A stretch of 51,715 nucleotides of DNA from assembly GCA_964573715.1 (NCBI GenBank), contig CAZNKR010000008.1, positions 1 through 51,715 of the forward strand, in the 5' to 3' direction. A model generated the notes under the pieces. The model saw nothing but the letters and a program-made list of their open reading frames with translations. It was not told the origin of the DNA and made no database searches. The stretch is from SVEL01 sp964573715 (GTDB lineage: Bacteria; Bacillota; Clostridia; Lachnospirales; Lachnospiraceae). Below, in pieces: positions 24,880-33,555 of this stretch. A program made the translations under genes and the position numbers. Positions within the stretch are counted from its first letter, which is position 1; each line of letters begins with the position of its first letter.

Positions 24880-25299
24880 TTGAAAGATACCAATTGTATT
24901 TTCTGTAAAATTGCAAATGGAGAAATTCCTTCATTTACTATATATGAAGATGATATGTTTAGAGTAATATTTGATTTAGGTCCTGCAACTAAAGGCCATG
25001 CATTGATTCTCCCAAAAGAACACTTTAAAAACATTTTTGAACTAGATGATAATTATGCAAAAGAAGTAATGTTAGTTGCCAAGAAGGTCTCAACTGCCAT
25101 GAGAGATGTTCTTAAATGTGACGGATTTAATATTCTTCAAAACAATGAAGAGATTGCAGGCCAGACTGTTTTTCATTTCCATATACATCTTATTCCAAGA
25201 TATAATAATGATGACGTTAAGCTTACTTGGAAACCAAGTGAGTTAGATAAGCAATCTGCATCTGATTTAGCTAATTCTATTCGTGAGAGGTGTAATTAA
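24880..25299 (+). CDS. HIT family nucleotide hydrolase/transferase (TTG start)
   Basis: 139 residues, cytosolic, of the Hint-like HIT branch, which hydrolyses AMP-type conjugates. The N-terminal CIFCKIANGEIPSF contains the CxxC zinc pair usual for this branch. GPATKGHALILPKEHF follows, and the histidine triad HFHIHLIPR lies near residue 110. TTG 24880 is the start because AAAGGATG lies about 7 bases before it and KDTNCIFCKI is the normal N-terminus. Its stop shares one base with the murG ATG (TAATG), so the pair is co-translated. Confidence 0.93.
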   Translation: MKDTNCIFCKIANGEIPSFTIYEDDMFRVIFDLGPATKGHALILPKEHFKNIFELDDNYAKEVMLVAKKVSTAMRDVLKCDGFNILQNNEEIAGQTVFHFHIHLIPRYNNDDVKLTWKPSELDKQSASDLANSIRERCN

Positions 25300-26366
25300 T
25301 GAAAAAGATTTTATTAACTGGTGGAGGATCTGCTGGTCATGTTACTCCAAATATTGCCCTATTCCCTTTTTTAAAAAATCTTGGTTATGAAATTCAGTAC
25401 ATAGGTTCTTATGACGGAATTGAGAAAAAGTTGATTGAAGAGCTTGGTATTCCATACACAGGTATTTCTTCCGGAAAGCTTAGAAGATACATGTCTGCAA
25501 AAAATTTTTCTGATCCCTTTAGAGTTATTAAAGGCTACCAAGAGGCAAAAAAATTTATAAAAACATACCAACCAGATGTTGTATTTTCAAAAGGCGGGTT
25601 TGTTAGTGTTCCTGTAGTAAAAGCAGCAAAAAAATTCAATATTCCTGTTATTATTCATGAATCAGATATGACTCCTGGTTTAGCTAACAAATTAGCTCTT
25701 TCCTCTGCAACAATTGTATGTCACAATTTCCCAGAAACATCTGAATTTTTACCTGCTAATAAATCGCACCTAACTGGCTCTCCTATTCGCGAAGAGCTTA
25801 AGCACGGCAATAAACTTGCAGGTCTTGAATTATGTGGTTTTACCGCAAACAAACCTGTCGTTATGGTAGTTGGCGGAAGTTTAGGGGCTCAAGCTATAAA
25901 TAATGCTCTTAGAGATGCTCTTCCTGAACTTTTAAAGTCATATCAGATTGTTCATTTATGTGGCAAAGGTAAAGTGGATGATACCCTTCTTGATATCGAA
26001 GGATATAAACAATTTGAATACATTAAATCTGAGATGAAAGATTTATTTGCCATGTCTGATTTAATTATATCTAGAGCAGGTGCCAATGCAATCTGTGAAA
26101 TTCAAGCATTAAAAAAACCAAATATCCTCATTCCTCTTCCAGCATCAGCAAGCAGAGGCGATCAACTTTTAAATGCTGCTTCTTTTGAAAAACAAGGATT
26201 TAGCATGGTTCTGCCTGAAGAAGATCTAACAACAAAGAACTTGATAGACTCAATTCATGATTTATACGAGAACAAACAATCCTATATTGATGCTATGAAC
26301 AAAGCAAAGACATCTGATGCAGTTGCAACAATAATAGATCTTATAGAAAGTGTAGTTAACAAATAG
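25299..26366 (+). CDS. murG: UDP-GlcNAc:undecaprenyl-PP-MurNAc-pentapeptide GlcNAc transferase
   Basis: Makes lipid II from lipid I on the cytoplasmic face of the membrane. In 355 residues the glycine-rich loop GGGSAGHVTPN (8-18) and the N-terminal FSKGGFVSVPVV are followed by the HESDMTPG motif, the second-domain loop VVGGSLGAQAINN, and the UDP-GlcNAc-binding stretch ISRAGANAICEIQALKKPNI with a following DQ. All expected elements are present. It lies outside a dcw cluster and is paired with a HIT gene by a one-base overlap. A terminator lies 30 bases after the stop. Confidence 0.95.
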   Translation: MKKILLTGGGSAGHVTPNIALFPFLKNLGYEIQYIGSYDGIEKKLIEELGIPYTGISSGKLRRYMSAKNFSDPFRVIKGYQEAKKFIKTYQPDVVFSKGGFVSVPVVKAAKKFNIPVIIHESDMTPGLANKLALSSATIVCHNFPETSEFLPANKSHLTGSPIREELKHGNKLAGLELCGFTANKPVVMVVGGSLGAQAINNALRDALPELLKSYQIVHLCGKGKVDDTLLDIEGYKQFEYIKSEMKDLFAMSDLIISRAGANAICEIQALKKPNILIPLPASASRGDQLLNAASFEKQGFSMVLPEEDLTTKNLIDSIHDLYENKQSYIDAMNKAKTSDAVATIIDLIESVVNK

Positions 26367-26396
26367 TTTATTATACATTAATATATATTCTTCTAA

Positions 26397-26428
26397 AAAA
26401 GCCAAGATACCTTAGTATATTGGCTTTT
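26397..26428. terminator. Bidirectional terminator between murG and the HD-GYP gene
   Basis: Stem AAAAGCCAA (26397-26405) with TTGGCTTTT (26420-26428), extended inside by ATAC/GTAT. On the plus strand TTTT is part of the stem tail; on the minus strand six T follow. Confidence 0.8.
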
Positions 26429-26551
26429 AATAAATATTCTTGTACTTACATTATCATTCTATGAAAATGAATTTGTTTTTATTAAAGTATATTTATAATT
26501 ATAAATGTGCATTATTTGTTTTATTTTCCTTTATGCAAAGAAATTAATACA

Positions 26552-27616
26552 TTAATCAATAACACTATCAATGAAGATAGTTAAAACTTTAGTCATATCT
26601 TTATATATACTTGTCTCTAGCTCATTTCCATCCTTGTCATGAGTAATTTTTAAAACAGGTCTATCAATATATCCTTTATTTTGTCGAACAACTTCTCCGC
26701 TTTCCCCTTCGTTTGTTACTATTTTTGCTCCAACTGGATACATTGCAACCATTTGCAAGAGCAAATCGACATATGTATCTTCTAATGCATTTACCGATTG
26801 TGCTCTCATATATTCTATTGCTTGATGAACCTTGTATTGCTTATAGCCTATACCACTTATCAAACATTCAAATGCATCGCAAACAGCTACAATTTTTATA
26901 GGATCACTAATGGAACTACCATGATTTTTAAATGGATATCCACTTCCGTTATTTCTTTCATGATGTAATAATACTATGTTTTTACTTAACTCAGTCAACC
27001 AATATACATTTTTTATTGAATCATAACCATAAATAACATGCTTTTTAAATTCAACTTGGTTTTTAAGAGGCAAGTCATTAATTTCTTGATTTTCGTATGG
27101 AACAACAACGCATCTAAGTCCAATGTCATGCAAAATACTTCCTTTAGCAATCTGCGAAACAATTTCTTTAGAATATCCGGCCTTAAGTGCTAATACCGTT
27201 GCCAATGCACAAACATTTACGGAATGACTATAAATATCAGAAGATGACTGTCTTATATTTGTTACCTGTGTCATGATTTCTTCTTCACTAAGAACATTAT
27301 TAATAATATCATCAGCAACAATACACAATTCAGTTAAGTCTGACGAATTTTTATATATATGTTTTTCAAGAACCTCTTTAACAACTTTTTTACTTTCTTC
27401 TTTAACTACTTCTTTAAAGAGGTCAAAGCTTTCCTCTGTTTTCTTTTCTTGAGCTCCAATAACTTCAACTTCATCAATACCTAGCACCTTCAATCTGTCT
27501 ATGTATTCTCGTTTAAGCATTGTTCCTGCAGCAATTAATTCAATTCCAGAATCAGACAGAACGTGTTTTGCTAAAATCTCATTTCCTTTTAGTTTTTCAA
27601 TTTTAACTTTTGCCAT
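26552..27616 (-). CDS. HD-GYP domain protein, probable cyclic-di-GMP phosphodiesterase
   Basis: 354 residues, cytosolic. The HD-GYP core shows HSVNVCALA (His131), the HD pair in ILHDIG (163-164), KKHVIYGYDSI (His193), LLHHERNNGSGYPF (HH 218-219, GYP 226-228) and VCDAFECLISG. The N-terminal about 90 residues are a small domain with a charged helix. The C-terminal part after 290 (YPVGAKIVTNEGESGEVVRQ) is a beta-rich extension found in many clostridial HD-GYP proteins. It starts 8 bases after the DUF4446 stop, so it is the distal gene of the parA-parB-DUF4446 group. It may lower c-di-GMP and so influence motility or pili, but the link is inference. Confidence 0.88.
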   Translation of the reverse strand: MAKVKIEKLKGNEILAKHVLSDSGIELIAAGTMLKREYIDRLKVLGIDEVEVIGAQEKKTEESFDLFKEVVKEESKKVVKEVLEKHIYKNSSDLTELCIVADDIINNVLSEEEIMTQVTNIRQSSSDIYSHSVNVCALATVLALKAGYSKEIVSQIAKGSILHDIGLRCVVVPYENQEINDLPLKNQVEFKKHVIYGYDSIKNVYWLTELSKNIVLLHHERNNGSGYPFKNHGSSISDPIKIVAVCDAFECLISGIGYKQYKVHQAIEYMRAQSVNALEDTYVDLLLQMVAMYPVGAKIVTNEGESGEVVRQNKGYIDRPVLKITHDKDGNELETSIYKDMTKVLTIFIDSVID

Positions 27617-27624
27617 ACTCCATT

Positions 27625-28137
27625 CTACTCCTTGCCTAAAGCTTTATTTAATGCCTGTTGTTCTTCATCTCCAAGTAAAACAAATGACTCTCCATTAATT
27701 ATTTCTTTAATGTATGTATAGCAGCCTTCTCTACTGTGCATTGCATTAATAACAAATCCATTATTTTCTTTATCTAACAACACTAGTGCAAAACTTAGTT
27801 TTCCACCCATTTCATTAAATGCATCATATTTAACTATACCACATTTTTGAATTGTGATTTTTAGATTATCATTTATTTCTTCTATTGCCTTTGTTTTTTT
27901 ACTGTTTTCAACCAGCAGCTTATCAATTTCATTGAATCTTTTCGAAAATTCTTCTTCTAGTGATTTACCATCTTTGTCTTTCATAAACTTTTCATATCTT
28001 AAAGACATTTTTCTATTTTTAACTGTAAGAACTATGCAATAAACTATTGAAGCTAAACCTATTACAAGAAGAATTATTACATATATAGCTGGATCTACAT
28101 TTGATAATCCTATTGTATCTAATATTTTACTGTTCAT
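27625..28137 (-). CDS. DUF4446 family membrane protein
   Basis: 170 residues, function unknown. One N-terminal transmembrane segment (about 17-37, AIYVIILLVIGLASIVYCIV), a charged coiled coil (about 45-95, LEEEFSKRFNEIDKLL), then a conserved compact domain (VKYDAFNEMGGKLSFALVLL, NGFVINAMHSREGCYTYIKE) that defines DUF4446. This family is repeatedly found beside parAB in Clostridia, so a link to origin segregation or envelope is likely but unproven. AAGGAG lies about 8 bases before ATG. Confidence 0.88.
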   Translation of the reverse strand: MNSKILDTIGLSNVDPAIYVIILLVIGLASIVYCIVLTVKNRKMSLRYEKFMKDKDGKSLEEEFSKRFNEIDKLLVENSKKTKAIEEINDNLKITIQKCGIVKYDAFNEMGGKLSFALVLLDKENNGFVINAMHSREGCYTYIKEIINGESFVLLGDEEQQALNKALGKE

Positions 28138-28244
28138 TTGTGTCTCCTTGTTTCTTTTACTTATTATTCTTTATTGCTATTTTGTTGTTTTTCTATGCTG
28201 CTTCTCTTGCTACTATTCTGTGTTGTCATCCTTGGTTTTTGTTT

Positions 28245-29171
28245 TTAGTTATTAATTTTGTTCATTAATTCAACTATTCGTTCTAATTCTGACGTTGAAT
28301 AATATTCTATTTCTATTTTTCCTTTATCCTTGCTTCTCCTATTTATCAATACATTTGAACCAACTAATGATTTCATTTTGTTTTCTAATTCCTTATAAAC
28401 AAATTCATCTGTATACTTTTCTTGCTTTTTTTCAGTCTTTGGTTTTTTTATACTATTAACCAATTCCTCTGTTTTTCTAACACTTAAATTCTTCTCAATG
28501 ACTTTATTCGCCACTTCAAGCATAACTTCTTCTGAATTTTCCACGTCTTCCAATGCCAGAATTGTTCTTGCATGGCCATTTGTAATCTTATTATCAATTA
28601 CCATAGTTTGAACTTTTTCAGGAAGTTTTAGCAATCTCATTATATTTGTAATAGTAGCTCTGTTTTTACTTACTTTTTCTGCAACTTCTTCTTGCTTTAA
28701 ATTGAATTCATCAATAAGTCTTTTATAAGCCCAAGCCTCTTCGATTGGATTTAGCTCTTGTCTTTGAATGTTTTCAATTAAAGCAACCTCAACAACTTCT
28801 TCGTCTGAATAATCTTTAATGATAACTGGCACTTCTTTTATTTTGGCCAATTTACATGCTCTCCATCGTCTTTCACCAGCAATAATTTCATAATAACCAT
28901 CTCTTTTTTGGACAACTATTGGTTGAACCAAACCATATTGTTTTATTGATTCTGCAAGTTCTTTTAGGCTTTCCTCATCAAAGCTTTTTCTAGGTTGTGA
29001 TCTATTTGGTTCTATTTCCGTTAGTTTTACTTTTGTTTCAACCGGTTTTTCTACAATTTTTTCAACAATCTTCTCTACAATTTTTTCTTTTTTTGGTATT
29101 GTCGTTCCCTGTGGAATAAGTGTATCTATACCCTTTCCTAATCCTTTTCCCAATCCAGTTCTTTTAGTCAT
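28245..29171 (-). CDS. parB: Chromosome partitioning protein ParB (Spo0J)
   Basis: DNA-binding CTPase clamp that loads at parS and spreads to segregate origins. In 308 residues, the Lys-rich N-terminus (RTGLGKGLGKGIDTLIPQG) is the ParA-stimulating peptide. ParB boxes follow: LTEIEPNRSQPRKSF, then GERRWRACKLAK (CTP-binding) and ENIQRQELNPIEEA. The helix-turn-helix is VAEKVSKNRATITNIMRLL, and the C-terminal dimer domain ends LERIVELMNKI. It lies downstream of parA with a 111-base gap, and three parS sites are 1-1.4 kb away. Confidence 0.96.
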   Translation of the reverse strand: MTKRTGLGKGLGKGIDTLIPQGTTIPKKEKIVEKIVEKIVEKPVETKVKLTEIEPNRSQPRKSFDEESLKELAESIKQYGLVQPIVVQKRDGYYEIIAGERRWRACKLAKIKEVPVIIKDYSDEEVVEVALIENIQRQELNPIEEAWAYKRLIDEFNLKQEEVAEKVSKNRATITNIMRLLKLPEKVQTMVIDNKITNGHARTILALEDVENSEEVMLEVANKVIEKNLSVRKTEELVNSIKKPKTEKKQEKYTDEFVYKELENKMKSLVGSNVLINRRSKDKGKIEIEYYSTSELERIVELMNKINN

Positions 29172-29282
29172 TTATCTTACCTGCTATATTCAGCTTTCCT
29201 TTCAAATTTTATAGACATTAAATTAATTACTGTTTAATATGTTTCTTTTTATATTTCTTACTGAATTTCTTGTCTTTTCTTA

Positions 29283-30053
29283 TTACTCTTCTTCAGTTCT
29301 CTCTATGACTTCATCGGCCAGTAGTCTATAGCTTTCAGCTCCTACAGATTTAGAATCATAAATATTAATTGGAATTCCATGACTAGGCGCTTCTGCCAAT
29401 CTTACATTTCTAGGAATAATTGTTTTGTATATTGATTGTTTTAAATTACTTTTTACATTTTCAACAACTTCTAATGAAAGATTTGTTCTTGCATCATACA
29501 TTGTAAATACAACGCCTTCCATTTCTAGTTGAGGATTCAATCTCTCCTTAACTAAATTTATAGTATGTATTAATTGTGATAGTCCTTCAAGTGCATAATA
29601 CTCACATTGAATTGGAACCAAAACAGTATCTGCAGTAGTCATAGCATTTACAGTTAACATATTTAGTGAAGGAGGGCAATCAATAATAACAAAATCATAT
29701 TGATCCTTTACTTTATCTATTTGTTTTTTTAAAACATATTCTCTGTTTTCTATTCCTATCAAATCAATTTCTGCACCAGACAGATTTACATTTGATGGTA
29801 AAACATCAAGATTATCAAGTGCATCTTTAACAATACACTCATTTAAGGTACACTCACCTATTATCATATTATACACAGTGTTATCTAAAATATTTTTATC
29901 AATTCCAACTCCGCTTGTTGCATTTCCTTGTGGGTCAATGTCAACAAGCAGAACTTTTTTGTTTTTTTCTGCAAGACATGCTGATAAATTTGTTGATGTT
30001 GTAGTCTTTCCTACTCCACCTTTTTGATTTGCGATTGCAATTATTCTTCCCAT
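29283..30053 (-). CDS. parA: Chromosome partitioning ATPase ParA (Soj)
   Basis: Walker-type ATPase that works with ParB in origin segregation and regulates DnaA in related bacteria. In 256 residues the deviant Walker A KGGVGKTTT lies near the N-terminus (10-18), DIDPQGNATSG follows, and Walker B is FVIIDCPPSLN. ATG 30053 is chosen over the upstream frame start at 30077 because AAAGG sits 7-8 bases before it and MGRIIAIANQ is the family N-terminus. The parS cluster lies directly upstream. Confidence 0.96.
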   Translation of the reverse strand: MGRIIAIANQKGGVGKTTTSTNLSACLAEKNKKVLLVDIDPQGNATSGVGIDKNILDNTVYNMIIGECTLNECIVKDALDNLDVLPSNVNLSGAEIDLIGIENREYVLKKQIDKVKDQYDFVIIDCPPSLNMLTVNAMTTADTVLVPIQCEYYALEGLSQLIHTINLVKERLNPQLEMEGVVFTMYDARTNLSLEVVENVKSNLKQSIYKTIIPRNVRLAEAPSHGIPINIYDSKSVGAESYRLLADEVIERTEEE

Positions 30054-30215
30054 ATATCTGCCTTTCGTATTTTTCATTAAGTTAACTCTATTATATCACA
30101 ATATAATATTTTTTCTATTTTTTTTACTATATTATTCTTTATTTATTTCTTTATTTATTTCGTTTTAGTATCAACCCGGATTAATTTTTCCATTCCTGTT
30201 ACAACTATTACTAAA

Positions 30216-30231
30216 TGTTTCACGTGAAACA
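30216..30231. promoter_or_regulatory. parS site 1
   Basis: A perfect 16-bp palindrome TGTTTCACGTGAAACA, the ParB-binding consensus, 163 bases upstream of the parA start. Confidence 0.97.
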
Positions 30232-30321
30232 TCTCTAAATATTTACATTTACACTTATTTAATACGTATAACTATTACAAATACTAATATAAGTAAATAA
30301 CACTTGATATCAGTTGGATCA

Positions 30322-30354
30322 GTTGAATTTGTTGATTTGTTGATTTATTGATTT
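30322..30354 (+). repeat. 8-bp tandem repeat (GTTGATTT) running into assembly gap 3
   Basis: Consecutive near-copies GTTGAATTT, GTTGATTT, GTTGATTT and ATTGATTT end exactly at the gap. The stretch 30054-30603 contains no gene; it holds these repeats, the gap and three parS sites. Confidence 0.75.
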
Positions 30355-30454
30355 NNNNNNNNNNNNNNNNNNNNNNNNNNNNNNNNNNNNNNNNNNNNNN
30401 NNNNNNNNNNNNNNNNNNNNNNNNNNNNNNNNNNNNNNNNNNNNNNNNNNNNNN
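30355..30454. other. Assembly gap (100 N)
   Basis: A placeholder gap in the parS intergenic region. More repeats, and possibly more parS sites, may be hidden. Confidence 0.97.
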
Positions 30455-30486
30455 TTTAGTTATTACATTTACCTTATTAATAAAAA

Positions 30487-30502
30487 TGTTTCACGTGAAA
30501 CA
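30487..30502. promoter_or_regulatory. parS site 2
   Basis: A perfect TGTTTCACGTGAAACA; the palindrome extends outward through AAAA/TTTT flanks. Confidence 0.97.
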
Positions 30503-30579
30503 TTTTTTCCTAATCAATAAAGCTATATTTCACTTCCATAGGCTATATTATCAAAACACCTTCCCTTTATTAAAATAGA

Positions 30580-30595
30580 TGTTTCACGTGAAACA
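30580..30595. promoter_or_regulatory. parS site 3
   Basis: A perfect TGTTTCACGTGAAACA with AGA/TCT-extended symmetry, 8 bases past the end of the degU-like gene. Confidence 0.97.
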
Positions 30596-30603
30596 TCTAT
30601 TGA

Positions 30604-31245
30604 TTATATTTCTACAATATCATTTCTAATTGCAAATAAAGCAGCCTGTGTTCTATCATTCACTTGTAGTTTTTTAAATATATTTGACACATGATTTTTT
30701 ACTGTTCTCTCACTTATATCAAGTTTGACTGCAATTTCTCTATTAAATAGTCCTTGTGCTAAATATTTCAAAACATCCACTTCTCGTCTTGTTAATTCAG
30801 CAAGTTTTTCATTGTTTTTGGCCTTAGCAGCAAGGCCAGCATTTAATGCAGGTGTAATAGTTGGCTGTATAAAATTCTCGCCAGCATATACAGAATATAT
30901 TGCTTTTCTAAGCAATTCAGAATTAGAATCTTTCATGATATATCCGTTGCAGCCTATATCAACAGCTTTAATTAAGTATTCTACTTCATTGTGAATTGTT
31001 AAAATCAAGACCTTAACCTTCATTTTATCTTTACGTATCTTTTTTAATGTATCTATTCCATTAAGAACTGGCATATTAATATCTAGTAAAAGAATATTTG
31101 GTTTGTATTCCTTAACCATCTTTATTGCTTCCAATCCATCAGGAGCTTCAGCAACAACTTTAATATTTTCATCTAATTCCAATAACTGTTTCAATCCTTC
31201 TCTTATCATCGAATGATCATCTGCAATTACTATGTTAATACTCAT
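30604..31245 (-). CDS. degU: NarL/DegU-type response regulator
   Basis: 213-residue DNA-binding regulator. The receiver domain shows acidic pocket DD at 9-10, phospho-Asp55 in LLLDINMP and the conserved Lys in YIMKDS. The C-terminal LuxR-type helix-turn-helix reads LTRREVDVLKYLAQGLFNRE, then VKNHVSNIFKKL. GAGGT lies 7 bases before ATG. It starts 15 bases after the DegS-like kinase stop, so the pair is one operon. DegU is the closest named match by architecture and partner; the regulon is unknown. Confidence 0.88.
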   Translation of the reverse strand: MSINIVIADDHSMIREGLKQLLELDENIKVVAEAPDGLEAIKMVKEYKPNILLLDINMPVLNGIDTLKKIRKDKMKVKVLILTIHNEVEYLIKAVDIGCNGYIMKDSNSELLRKAIYSVYAGENFIQPTITPALNAGLAAKAKNNEKLAELTRREVDVLKYLAQGLFNREIAVKLDISERTVKNHVSNIFKKLQVNDRTQAALFAIRNDIVEI

Positions 31246-31260
31246 ATATTTACCTCTAAA

Positions 31261-32319
31261 TTACTGTATTGGAACATCAATAATAATTTTTGTTCCTTCA
31301 TTAATTTTGCTTTCTATTGTTATGTTACCGGAGAGTAAAAAAACTCTTTCTTTCATTATGGATAATCCAAAACCTTTATGACTATCCTCATCTTTGTCTA
31401 TTTCTAAAATATTATCAAGATCAAATCCTTGCCCATCATCTACGACTTCAAGATGTAATGAATCTGTTTGAAATTTAAGCAATATATCCAAATGATTTCC
31501 TTTAGAATATTTAATACTATTATTAGTGGCTTCTTGAATTAATCTTAAAATTGTAAGCGAGATAACCGAAGGAATATCAACCACTTCTCCCTGAATAGAG
31601 AATGTTATCTCCATATCTGTCATGCTATCCAATTTCTGAATTGCATTTCTAATTGTAGTTTCTATACCTAAATCATCAAAAGACATTGGTCTGAGATTAT
31701 AGATAATATTTCGCATATCATCTATAGTTTCCCTCAATGTTTTAGACATTATTTCGAGTTCCAATTTTGTTCTTGTTGTATCAAAATCCACAATTTTTGA
31801 ACAGATTTCACATTTATGAACCAAATTAGTAAGAACTTGTACAGTTGTATCATGTAAATCCCTTGCGATTCTTTGTCTTTCCAGTTCTTGTTGATTAAGT
31901 ATATTTATACCAGTTTTATCAAATTTTCTACTTATATTATCAATATTTGTATTACTATTAATTTCTGTATCAAACTCTTCGTCAATATCATCCACATTTC
32001 CAAGAGCATCTTTAATGACATTAATATCTTGATTAACTAGTAATAATTGTGCTTCATACTTATCTATAAGTTCAGATAATTCTTTTTTCTTAACATTTAG
32101 TTTTAATATCTCATCTCGTATAAAATCATTTTTTTTCACTCGTGGAGAAAATATCTCAAATGCATCATCCACATCATTTTCCATTTGTGAAATCTTTGTA
32201 GTTATTTCATCCGATTCTATATTCAGATTATTAATTTTTGTAATAATAATTACCTTTTCGTCTGATAACATTTCTAAACGTTCAGAAAGATAACTTTCTG
32301 CTTTAGTTAGTTCACCCAT
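31261..32319 (-). CDS. degS: DegS-like cytosolic sensor histidine kinase
   Basis: 352 residues with no membrane segment. The N-terminal about 110 residues form a coiled coil (SYLSERLEMLSDEKVIIITK; NVKKKELSELIDKYEAQLLL) as in DegS. The HisKA_3 phospho-acceptor box is ERQRIARDLHDTTVQVLTNL, and the ATPase domain has the N box RLIQEATNNSIKYS, DDGQGF and the G2 box HKGFGLSIMKERV. It is expected to phosphorylate the adjacent response regulator. AAGGA lies about 7-8 bases before ATG. DegSU pairs often control exoproteins, motility or competence; which of these applies here cannot be read from the sequence. Confidence 0.88.
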   Translation of the reverse strand: MGELTKAESYLSERLEMLSDEKVIIITKINNLNIESDEITTKISQMENDVDDAFEIFSPRVKKNDFIRDEILKLNVKKKELSELIDKYEAQLLLVNQDINVIKDALGNVDDIDEEFDTEINSNTNIDNISRKFDKTGINILNQQELERQRIARDLHDTTVQVLTNLVHKCEICSKIVDFDTTRTKLELEIMSKTLRETIDDMRNIIYNLRPMSFDDLGIETTIRNAIQKLDSMTDMEITFSIQGEVVDIPSVISLTILRLIQEATNNSIKYSKGNHLDILLKFQTDSLHLEVVDDGQGFDLDNILEIDKDEDSHKGFGLSIMKERVFLLSGNITIESKINEGTKIIIDVPIQ

Positions 32320-32534
32320 ACATTTTCCTTCTTTACCTATTAAAAGCTAGTCATATTTTATCATAATAGCAAAGAATAGCCTAGCACTTTTTTTCAAGTC
32401 AAAATATTAACGTATCAAAAAATAATAAAATTACTAGTAAGATTATTAATGAAATTATTAGAAAATTATACTTTAAAAAATGCGTATAATAAAGTATAAT
32501 TAAAAATAGAAATAGATTGTGAAAGGTGATATAT

Positions 32535-33476
32535 ATGAAAAATAATAAGTTTATATCTGCTGCTGTGCTTGCAACAGTAACTGCAGGTACCATTTATGCT
32601 ATCAATAGATCAATTAATTTATTGGCAAATGCCAATGCGTCTATTAGTGATTCAAAGGGATGTGCCTACGATTGGAGATTTGGTAAGGTCTTTTATACAA
32701 AAAAAGGTGAAGGAAAACCTATTTTACTTATTCACGAGCTCACTTGTGGAAGTAGTTCCTTAGAATGGAAAAGAATTGAAAACGAATATGCAAAAACAAA
32801 TACAGTATATTCCATTGATTTATTAGGATGTGGTCGTTCAGACAAACCAGCCTTTACCTATACCAATTTCTTATATGTTCAGCTGATTACTGATTTTGTA
32901 CGAAATGTTATTGGTCATAGAACAGACGTTGTATGTACTGGATCATCATCTCAGTTTGTTGTTATGGCTTGTTACAACGACAACACCATCTTTGATAAAA
33001 TTGTGATGATTAATCCTTTTTCAATTGTTCTATCTACACAATATTCCCAGACAGACAAACGTCTAACAAAGCTTTTAATAGAAATGCCACTTATTGGAAC
33101 CACAATTTTTAATATTAAAAATTCCATGGCTTCTTACAGAAAAATCTTTAAAGAGCAGTATTTTTCAAGAATGGTAAACTCCTCTATCATAAAAGACTAC
33201 TATGATGCTTCTCATTACGGAACTATGACATCCAAGTATTTATTTGCAAGTATCTGTGCTCATTACACCAATATAAACATTACAAAAGCAATTAAATCAA
33301 TTGATAATAGTATTTTAATTATTGGTGGGGAGGATGAACCTAATATTGTTGAAACCTGTCTTGAATATAAAGACTTTAATCCTTCTATAGAATCCACAGT
33401 ATTACGTGACTGCAAGCATTTACCACAGCTTGAACAACCAAAGAAATTAATTGATACTTTAAGAATATATCTATAA
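32535..33476 (+). CDS. Alpha/beta hydrolase with N-terminal membrane/signal segment
   Basis: 313 residues. A basic start and hydrophobic segment (about 5-26, KFISAAVLATVTAGTIYAIN) suggest membrane attachment or export. The hydrolase fold has ILLIHELTCGSSSLEW (oxyanion region with HE rather than HG), SIDLLGCGRSDKP, the nucleophile elbow CTGSSSQFVV (GxSxQ rather than GxSxG), acid candidate GGEDEP and the final His in CKHLPQLEQP. ATG 32535 is chosen because AGGTGA lies 5 bases before it; an in-frame GTG at 32526 overlaps that site. Single gene, divergent from degSU, with a terminator directly after. The substrate is unknown. Confidence 0.8.
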   Translation: MKNNKFISAAVLATVTAGTIYAINRSINLLANANASISDSKGCAYDWRFGKVFYTKKGEGKPILLIHELTCGSSSLEWKRIENEYAKTNTVYSIDLLGCGRSDKPAFTYTNFLYVQLITDFVRNVIGHRTDVVCTGSSSQFVVMACYNDNTIFDKIVMINPFSIVLSTQYSQTDKRLTKLLIEMPLIGTTIFNIKNSMASYRKIFKEQYFSRMVNSSIIKDYYDASHYGTMTSKYLFASICAHYTNINITKAIKSIDNSILIIGGEDEPNIVETCLEYKDFNPSIESTVLRDCKHLPQLEQPKKLIDTLRIYL

Positions 33477-33478
33477 AA

Positions 33479-33555
33479 AATCCCTTTAATACGTACCAAC
33501 ACCCAAAAGTTAGACAAAATTCTAACCTTTGGATGTTAGTACATTTAAAGGGATT
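33479..33555. terminator. Large bidirectional hairpin terminator
   Basis: The outer stem AATCCCTTTAA / TTTAAAGGGATT (33479-33489 with 33544-33555) encloses further inverted pairs (GTAC/GTAC and TTAGA/TCTAA). On the minus strand a run of T follows the outer stem; it ends the rsmG operon and the hydrolase gene. Confidence 0.75.

Noticed and set aside
26367..26551. Small RNA between murG and the HD-GYP gene
   Set aside because: Only the bidirectional terminator is visible; no promoter supports a separate RNA.
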